A stretch of 36,732 bases of DNA, taken from the IMG/VR virus record IMGVR_UViG_3300008451_000417, positions 1-36,732 of that record. The stretch is one strand, 5' to 3'. This DNA is from a virus. Of the stretch, positions 31,749 through 36,732 are shown piece by piece. Each line of letters begins with the position of its first letter. The first letter of the stretch is position 1. Made by a program: the position numbers and the translations under genes. The notes under the pieces are model-generated. The model searched no databases and had not been told where the DNA came from. It saw only the letters and a program-made list of their open reading frames with translations.

Positions 31749-33602
31749 TCAATCCTCCATCTTTCTAAGTGGCAATACTAACTTTTCAACCTCGTCTTGG
31801 TAGAAACTGTAATCAACAAACATCATTTCAATTGGATCAAAATCATTGCAAATTGTTACTTTTTTACCAGCATTTACTGCAAACTTTCTCATTTCAGTTT
31901 TCCCTTTTAAAGGAGGCATATATTTGAATAATGATCCTCCATCAGTTGAAATATAATAACGGGTGATGTTTTGCATTTTATTTTCCCAACCGTCTACTTC
32001 ATCACCTTCCAACCATAATTCACTAGATCGAGGGACCTTGGTTCTCAATAAGAAATCCAATGGATCTTCCCAATTCCTCAAAGTTCCCGAGATACTTTGC
32101 CCTTTGAGTAGTACAAGTTCAGCCACCTTTGGAACAACGAGCATGGAGTGGTTTTGATGCCATCCCATCTCATACTCGTAAGCGCCTTTTCTTTTGATTT
32201 TTCCGTCTTCATATTCAGCAATGTAGTTGTTAACATCTCGGATGCACATCTTGCGATAATAAGCCTGCTCCAGGTTAAGGCCAGTTTGATGAGTCCAATC
32301 TTCACATATGCCTTGTACTAGATTTAAATGGATTCTTTTAACTTTGACTGTAAGACCATCTGTATTGATTTGGAGAAGACGGCTAATTTTCATTAGTTGT
32401 TCAGCCAACTGACAAAGTAATAACTGACCATTCAGAGTAATCTTCATTGTAAACAATGGGTCATAGAAAGGACTGTAAGGGTTGTTACTGTCTCCATACA
32501 CTCCGTTTAAAGCAAGTTTAAGCATTGCATTGATGGCAGACCCTTTAAGGTGATATTTACGTTGTTCATAGAGATTTTTGTAAATTTGGCAAAATCGAAT
32601 TGTCAGATGGTGAGGATAAAAATCATTTTCAATTGCTAGATTAGGATAGTAAGATGCTACATCCAAATCCACGATGACATACTCGTCATTAGACTCGACA
32701 ATTTCATTCTCAATAGATCCATGGATTCCACCAGTGCCGAATACAAAAGGAAATCCGTCAATCATCACCTTAAGATCTTTAAAGGCATTCTTAGTTTCAG
32801 TGATGGTCTGAGATTTCAACCAATTCAACACTTCATTGAATTTAGGTTGTTCAAACTCAATCGACGGTAGAATAGCATCTTTAAGGTCAATCCTAGGTCT
32901 AATGGTCTGAATAGGTTTCTTATTCTCAAAACACTTAACTCCTGACTTCTCAAGTTCCATAATGAAAAAGTCTTTACCGATCTTTGTATCGTTATGATTC
33001 ATGAAGTTACGATTGTGCAGCTTGCTCAATTCTTCGCGAAACTTAATCATATCCACAGAGTGATGATAAAACTGTTTAGTTTGGGCCACATCGTAAGCAT
33101 TGTACTTTTTCAAAGTTTCAATTTGGTTTTGATCAAGAATCGTACCCACTGGAAACGGCAGTTCTTGAATAGATTCAGACCTCATATTGAATTCAAGAAT
33201 CTTTAAACTCGTGGCTCTAGCTTTGTTGTCAAAGTGATGAATCTTGAATAAATCCAATTGTTCAATAACTCGTTCATTTTCAGGAACAATATTTTTCCAA
33301 GCATTTTCATCAAATGTTTGAGACTGAATAATCTGTTGAGCTTTTTGGTATAGATTCTCCGGTGTCACTTTATTTGTGGTTAACAATAAGTGCAAAACAG
33401 GATAATCAAAATTGATATTGTTAAACCCGACCAGTCTTCCCTTACGATTACGAATATAGTGGATCAATCTGAAAAAGTCCTCCCGTTGATCATTGAATTC
33501 GCTAATCTCAAAGGACCACTTCAGTGGAGCAAACGCATGCTCCACTGCCACTGTAAACGCGTTGGGATAGGTTTCTACATCGTAGATATAATCTTCAAAC
33601 AT
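31749..33602 (-). CDS. DNA polymerase, family B-like (617 aa)
   Basis: Replicative polymerase. Exonuclease: D8-x-E10 (Y-D-V-E-T), N-N-x-x-F-D (61-66), Y-N-A-Y-D (167-171). Polymerase: motif A D-L-D-V-A-S-Y-Y-P-N (312-321), motif B K-L-A-L-N-G-V-Y-G (362-370), motif C Q-I-N-T-D-G (411-416). So it is family B, not A; the usual D-T-D-S is N-T-D-G, as I recall from some phage enzymes. No protein-priming insertion is evident. It starts in a TAATG overlap with DUF2815. Confidence 0.85.
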   Translation of the reverse strand: MFEDYIYDVETYPNAFTVAVEHAFAPLKWSFEISEFNDQREDFFRLIHYIRNRKGRLVGFNNINFDYPVLHLLLTTNKVTPENLYQKAQQIIQSQTFDENAWKNIVPENERVIEQLDLFKIHHFDNKARATSLKILEFNMRSESIQELPFPVGTILDQNQIETLKKYNAYDVAQTKQFYHHSVDMIKFREELSKLHNRNFMNHNDTKIGKDFFIMELEKSGVKCFENKKPIQTIRPRIDLKDAILPSIEFEQPKFNEVLNWLKSQTITETKNAFKDLKVMIDGFPFVFGTGGIHGSIENEIVESNDEYVIVDLDVASYYPNLAIENDFYPHHLTIRFCQIYKNLYEQRKYHLKGSAINAMLKLALNGVYGDSNNPYSPFYDPLFTMKITLNGQLLLCQLAEQLMKISRLLQINTDGLTVKVKRIHLNLVQGICEDWTHQTGLNLEQAYYRKMCIRDVNNYIAEYEDGKIKRKGAYEYEMGWHQNHSMLVVPKVAELVLLKGQSISGTLRNWEDPLDFLLRTKVPRSSELWLEGDEVDGWENKMQNITRYYISTDGGSLFKYMPPLKGKTEMRKFAVNAGKKVTICNDFDPIEMMFVDYSFYQDEVEKLVLPLRKMED

Positions 33603-34234
33603 TATTTCAAGAATGAAGGAACGTTGGCTGAAAAACTATCGTTATTAACCTTTGAAAAAATTGTAGAGACATCAAGTGCACTTTCCCCAAATGGTTCTCC
33701 ATCTTTTAAAAACTGAAGACCGACTAACTCAGATCTAACTGCTCGGCCAAAGTTGTTATTCTGAAGCCATATTTTGATAACAGCATTTACATAACAACCA
33801 CCGTAAAACTTCTTAGCGTATTCTTGATATAACATAGTGTTCAAAGGATCAATTGCTTTACCTTCTTCATCTGCGATCTGAGGACGAACATCGTCTTTCT
33901 TAGCACTTACATACACATTATTTTCATATCCAGGGTGTATTGCAAAAGTAGTAGTATTCACTTTTTCATCACCAGGGCCAAAGAAACGAAATTTCTTTTC
34001 TTTATCAATCAGTTTCATAACAGCAGGGGCATCTTTTTCCCACTTCTCTAAAGCCAACTCCGCATAAACTTCTTTAATCTCTTTAAGAGCAGGATGTTCA
34101 GGAGAAAGAATAAAGTCACAACAGTAAGTTGTTTTACCAGTTGTTTCCAATAAGTATTTACTTGGTTCAGATATATTTGGAAAAGATAAACGAACATTTG
34201 ATAGGTGTATAACGCTATTTACTTGAGATTTCAT
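33602..34234 (-). CDS. DUF2815, single-stranded DNA-binding-like protein (210 aa)
   Basis: Matches DUF2815: V-I-H-L-S-N-V-R-L-S-F-P-N near the start, Y-C-C-D-F-I-L, then K-V-N-T-T, and C-Y-V-N-A-V-I-K-I-W and G-L-Q-F-L-K-D-G. From family knowledge it accompanies DUF2800 and polymerase genes and is thought to bind single-stranded DNA. AAGGAG precedes the start. Confidence 0.85.
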   Translation of the reverse strand: MKSQVNSVIHLSNVRLSFPNISEPSKYLLETTGKTTYCCDFILSPEHPALKEIKEVYAELALEKWEKDAPAVMKLIDKEKKFRFFGPGDEKVNTTTFAIHPGYENNVYVSAKKDDVRPQIADEEGKAIDPLNTMLYQEYAKKFYGGCYVNAVIKIWLQNNNFGRAVRSELVGLQFLKDGEPFGESALDVSTIFSKVNNDSFSANVPSFLK

Positions 34235-34240
34235 GATTAA

Positions 34241-34717
34241 TTAACTCCTTAAAAATTCTGGTATTTCTTGATTCAACGGTTTAAACAGATTCACTACTTC
34301 GGCGGGTTTATCAATTAGATCATCGGCATCAGCCTCCTTTATGATTTTCTCAGCTCCACTTAACTTTGTACTAAATTCTTTATTGATTAATTGGAGCTGA
34401 TTTTTAGATAATGAATTATTTTGGCCATCTTTCCCGTGCCAAACTAACTTTTCCAACTGAGCAGGTGAAACAAATGATTGAGTAAATAATTCTTTTTTAG
34501 GAATCCCTAATTTTACAAATTTCTTGGTTAACTGTTCTTCTTCTAACTTCCACTCACGACGTGAGTTACCAACACCTAGTTTAAAGCCTGGGATCGTAGC
34601 ACCTTTCTTTAATCTCAGAAGTGCTTCTTCTTCTACTGATTTAAGAAAATTACGAATCATAGGGGCCATTTCTAGGACTTTTTTAAAATCTTCTGTGGTC
34701 ATTTCGTTAATATTCAA
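34241..34717 (-). CDS. DUF2800 C-terminal part as a separate gene (158 aa)
   Basis: Residues about 26-60 (E-E-E-A-L-L-R-L-K-K-G-A-T-I-P-G-F-K-L-G-V-G-N-S-R-R-E-W) correspond to the second half of DUF2800 proteins (I-P-G-Y-K-L-V-E-G-R-S-x-R-x-W). The final third has F-V-S-P-A-Q-L-E-K-L. The TTG start at 34717 overlaps the TGA of the upstream nuclease gene (TTGA) and GGAG lies 8 nt before it. So the normal one-piece protein appears split, probably translated by re-initiation and reassembled. Alternative ATG at 34702. Confidence 0.65.
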   Translation of the reverse strand: MNINEMTTEDFKKVLEMAPMIRNFLKSVEEEALLRLKKGATIPGFKLGVGNSRREWKLEEEQLTKKFVKLGIPKKELFTQSFVSPAQLEKLVWHGKDGQNNSLSKNQLQLINKEFSTKLSGAEKIIKEADADDLIDKPAEVVNLFKPLNQEIPEFLRS

Positions 34718-35457
34718 TTAAACATCTCCAAACATTTCATCATTAACGGTTTACATTTACTTGAGAAAGAACAGTATTTACATTGATCAGTACCTGGCGT
34801 TAGTAAACCTTCTCCGATGTCAGTCAACCTTGCTTCCATTTCAATGATCTCTAAAATGTTCATTACCTGATCTTTGGTATACGTCTGAGACCGAATACTC
34901 TTAGTGTTGAACATTACTGATCTAGGTTGAACAATCGTCGTAATGAACTGATCAACAGATGTTTTCAAGTTCTGAGACAATACTCCCGCTGCATACTGTT
35001 GAAGCTGAAGATTGTTATTAACACTTACGACAGTATGACCATCCTTATAGTCCACTATCTCAATGAAGTCTGGTCCAAAGATCTGCACATCGACAGTGCC
35101 ATCAAGATCCCATCGTCCAAGTGTTCCAAACAGACTGACCTTTGATTCAGTGATTACAGTGAAATCAGGGTGAAAGTCATTAGTCCTTTCTTTCACATAA
35201 TTAAATGCTTCTAGGACTCTTAAAGCACGGTCTGAATCAAAGATGAATTCAACACCTTCATAGAGGTATTTATTACCGATTAAGAACAAAGGTGACACCT
35301 TAGTCTTTAGGCAGAATTCAAGAATCAAATGAGTCTTACTTCCATCTTGAGCAAATTCGCTAGAAGGTTGTTCTTCTTGAAGTGCAACTGACCCAGGACA
35401 ATTGGCCCATCGGTTTCGTTGACTTGGACTTAATCTAGCGTGTGTTGAATCACTCAT
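34714..35457 (-). CDS. DUF2800 N-terminal nuclease part (247 aa)
   Basis: PD-(D/E)XK, RecB/Cas4-like. H-A-R-L-S-P-S-Q-R-N-R-W-A-N-C-P-G-S at the start, G-T-V-D (about 136) and E-I-V-D-Y-K-D-G (about 147-154) as catalytic residues, then Q-L-Q-Q-Y-A-A-G. The last 20 residues have C-K-Y-C-S-F-S-S-K-C-K; with the early cysteine it may bind Fe-S, as in Cas4. About 350-400 residues would be usual; the rest is the next gene. Role: end processing in phage recombination, inferred. Confidence 0.85.
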   Translation of the reverse strand: MSDSTHARLSPSQRNRWANCPGSVALQEEQPSSEFAQDGSKTHLILEFCLKTKVSPLFLIGNKYLYEGVEFIFDSDRALRVLEAFNYVKERTNDFHPDFTVITESKVSLFGTLGRWDLDGTVDVQIFGPDFIEIVDYKDGHTVVSVNNNLQLQQYAAGVLSQNLKTSVDQFITTIVQPRSVMFNTKSIRSQTYTKDQVMNILEIIEMEARLTDIGEGLLTPGTDQCKYCSFSSKCKPLMMKCLEMFN

Positions 35458-35842
35458 CTGTTTTCTCTTTTGTGGAACTAAAACATTCTATAAGATGCAA
35501 TTTAGATTCTCTTAATTCTTCTTTAGTTTTAAAATTTCCAATGGTTTTTAAAAAGGAATCTTTTCCTGCAAACTTCACTTCCTGAAGAGCTTTATCAATT
35601 TGTTCATCCGACCAAGAAGATTTCCACACATTGAACTTAGGGTGATGCTCAAGAATTAACTTTACTCGTTCATTGTGATGCCAACTATTTTTATCATTAG
35701 GCATCATTTTAACTTCAGGTCGACGGTGTAAATCAGGCGAATATTGTGAAACAACTTGATTATATATTTCAAAAACTTCAGATGAGGGTAAATCAAGAAG
35801 AATGTCTTTTATTTCAGAATACAATTGATCATTATTCATCAT
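35450..35842 (-). CDS. Hypothetical replication-operon protein (130 aa)
   Basis: Unrecognised. Mostly helical, with W-H-H-N and H-H-P-K-F-N-V-W-K-S-S-W-S-D near the middle and a charged end. No cysteines in a zinc pattern. AAAGGAG precedes the ATG. It overlaps both neighbours, so it is part of the DUF2800/DUF2815/PolB operon. Confidence 0.6.
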   Translation of the reverse strand: MMNNDQLYSEIKDILLDLPSSEVFEIYNQVVSQYSPDLHRRPEVKMMPNDKNSWHHNERVKLILEHHPKFNVWKSSWSDEQIDKALQEVKFAGKDSFLKTIGNFKTKEELRESKLHLIECFSSTKEKTDE

Positions 35843-35996
35843 TTTCTCCTTTCTTTAATCTCTCACGGTATTTCTTTTGTTTTTCTAATCGTTCAGCATG
35901 TTTTTTAAGATAAGATTTACGACTGTAGTCCTTCTGCTTTTCTTTGTTTTTATCACGCCATGCTTTTTGGTAACGATTCCAATTTTCATTAGTCAT
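35832..35996 (-). CDS. Very basic small protein (54 aa)
   Basis: Lys/Arg-rich helix throughout (N-R-Y-Q-K-A-W-R-D-K-N-K-E-K-Q-K-D-Y and K-K-Y-R-E-R-L-K-K). It resembles the short basic phage proteins of the Y-x-K-x-W-R-x-K-N-x-E-K form often found with HNH genes, but no HNH is here. Overlaps the next gene by 11 nt. Possible nucleic acid binder. Confidence 0.55.
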   Translation of the reverse strand: MTNENWNRYQKAWRDKNKEKQKDYSRKSYLKKHAERLEKQKKYRERLKKGENDE

Positions 35997-36044
35997 TTTT
36001 TATAAAGTTTTCTTATGTAAGAGTAATTGATAACCTTTAGTTTC

Positions 36045-36110
36045 CTAACCTTTAACAGGAATCTGAAGTTCAGGCCAATCCTCTTGAATTTCTGAAAAAG
36101 GGTCTTCCAC
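36045..36110 (-). CDS. Tiny acidic ORF or readthrough tail (21 aa)
   Basis: From GTG 36110 to TAG 36045, in frame with the gene at 36117 beyond its TAA. AAGGA lies 9 nt before the GTG. The peptide E-D-P-F-S-E-I-Q-E-D-W-P-E-L has a protein-like composition. Either a separate mini gene or a stop-codon readthrough extension. Confidence 0.3.
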   Translation of the reverse strand: MEDPFSEIQEDWPELQIPVKG

Positions 36111-36116
36111 AAATGT

Positions 36117-36578
36117 TTATCCTTGGTTTTTCAATTCTTCGATGTCTTTAGCGATATCGTCGTACTTGTCGCTAGTAATATCATTAATATTACTAAATCC
36201 ATGTCTTACCATGATATCCTGAATCTTAGCACCTTTGGTAGGTCCTAAATCTTGGTAACTTGTTTTCAAGTAATCAGTGAAGTCATCGGCATCTTGAAAT
36301 GCGGTAGAAGGTTCAGGTGTTTTCACAGGTTCTTCTTCTTTGATTTCTTCTACAACTCCTTTAAACGGATCTTGAACTGGAACTACTTCTTTAATGTCTT
36401 CAGGAACTTTAACTTTTTCAAGAGCTTCTACCATTTTTGATTTACTAGATGGGGCTACTTCTGATACCGTCTCTACAATCTTATTAACTGACACCACTGG
36501 TTCAGTTCTTACTTTCAAAATATCTCGTATTTCAATCAACGTTTGATTTAACTGAGAAATCTCTTTTTCTAGGGTCAT
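36117..36578 (-). CDS. First gene of the replication operon, coiled coil plus C-terminal domain (153 aa)
   Basis: N-terminal coiled coil (E-K-E-I-S-Q-L-N-Q-T-L-I-E-I-R-D-I-L), an acidic Pro/Glu/Val linker, then a small helical domain (residues about 100-150: Y-Q-D-L-G-P-T-K-G-A-K-I-Q-D-I-M, I-N-D-I). This C-terminal layout is shared by phage proteins of unknown function located near DUF2815. AAAGGAG precedes the ATG. It probably organises a replication complex, but this is a guess. Confidence 0.55.
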   Translation of the reverse strand: MTLEKEISQLNQTLIEIRDILKVRTEPVVSVNKIVETVSEVAPSSKSKMVEALEKVKVPEDIKEVVPVQDPFKGVVEEIKEEEPVKTPEPSTAFQDADDFTDYLKTSYQDLGPTKGAKIQDIMVRHGFSNINDITSDKYDDIAKDIEELKNQG

Positions 36579-36621
36579 TCCGTAGCTCCTTTAAAAACTA
36601 AAATTTAATTAACTGGTAGAC

Positions 36622-36650
36622 AGTATATTATGATTCATGTAAACTTTCAA
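36622..36650 (-). promoter_or_regulatory. Leftward promoter of the replication operon
   Basis: On the minus strand TTGAAA (36650-36645), 17 nt, TATACT (36627-36622). Close to sigma70 consensus and about 45 nt before the first gene. The primase gene diverges from the same 99-bp gap. Confidence 0.7.
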
Positions 36651-36676
36651 TACTTTATTGAAGGGAAACTCTAAAA

Positions 36677-36732
36677 TTGACAATCATACAAGATTACATT
36701 GACCACGGATTTAAGCTAGTTCCTATTCCACC
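36677..36732 (+). CDS. Primase-polymerase N-terminus (5' part; continues at 1)
   Basis: TTG at 36677 is the first possible start after an in-frame TGA at 36659, with GAAGGGA 10 nt upstream. It encodes I-I-Q-D-Y-I-D-H-G-F-K-L-V-P-I-P-P, the usual beginning of phage prim-pol proteins. The next codons after the join at base 2 give N-S-K-G-P-F-N-K-S-W-N-Q, the expected continuation. It shows where the circle was opened. Confidence 0.9.
   Translation, partial: MTIIQDYIDHGFKLVPIP

Noticed and set aside
1-36732. Lysogeny module, CRISPR array or tRNA genes
   Set aside because: No integrase, CI-like repressor, regularly spaced repeats or cloverleaf sequence was recognised by eye on either strand. 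A tRNA scan would settle the last.

Overview
The window looks like one complete, circularly mapping genome of a double-stranded DNA tailed phage with a P22-like short-tailed (podovirus) particle. The last bases (36677-36732) and the first bases join without a gap inside one reading frame, the primase-polymerase gene, so the ends of the window are an arbitrary cut in a circle or circularly permuted molecule. That fits headful packaging by the Sf6/P22-type terminase seen here. No integrase, excisionase or CI-like repressor is visible, so the phage is probably virulent. No RNA polymerase gene is seen, so it should depend on host RNA polymerase, and consensus-like sigma70 promoters are present. 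Most of the genome is AT-rich and ribosome binding sites are of the AGGAG type. The GH108-type endolysin, P22-type injection proteins, DUF551 and Lar-like small proteins and the DnaA-box sequence suggest a Gram-negative, probably gammaproteobacterial host. This is inference, and the host cannot be named from the sequence.

Layout: (1) Primase-polymerase/helicase-like gene (36677 through the junction to 2398), a small helix-turn-helix gene and an LLH-family holin, on the + strand, ending in hairpins near 3113-3204. (2) A leftward early operon, 8707 down to 3206, of about 20 small, tightly overlapping genes. Most are unknown; several are cysteine-rich and zinc-ribbon-like, and others are DUF551, HTH-like or tiny membrane proteins. 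One strong promoter (8800-8829) reads into it. (3) A control region, 8708-9660, with no convincing gene. It holds TTCCACAAAGT repeats, a 14-bp inverted repeat whose arms are DnaA boxes (candidate replication origin), five TCA[G/C]TGA heptamers, and a near-consensus rightward promoter inside a 15-bp inverted repeat, followed by a possible attenuator. (4) A rightward late operon, 9661-29803: terminase small and large subunits, portal, small virion proteins and fibres, scaffold, coat, decoration-like proteins, tail accessory factors gp4-like and gp10-like, tail fibre, cupin, three injection-type proteins, a coiled-coil membrane protein and endolysin. (5) A leftward replication operon, 36578 down to 29798: unknown coiled-coil protein, DUF2800 nuclease split in two genes, DUF2815 single-strand-binding-like protein, family B DNA polymerase, VRR-NUC nuclease and SNF2-type helicase. 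Its promoter (36622-36650) diverges from the primase gene.

Together: primase-polymerase, PolB, DUF2815, DUF2800, VRR-NUC and SNF2 make a self-contained replication/recombination set. It is of a kind often met in phages of Gram-positive bacteria, here joined to a P22-like virion module. The most notable points are the origin/operator region, the DUF2800 gene fission, a 54-residue protein carrying one DUF285-like surface repeat, candidate frameshifted mini membrane proteins, and the uncharacterised zinc-ribbon-rich early operon.
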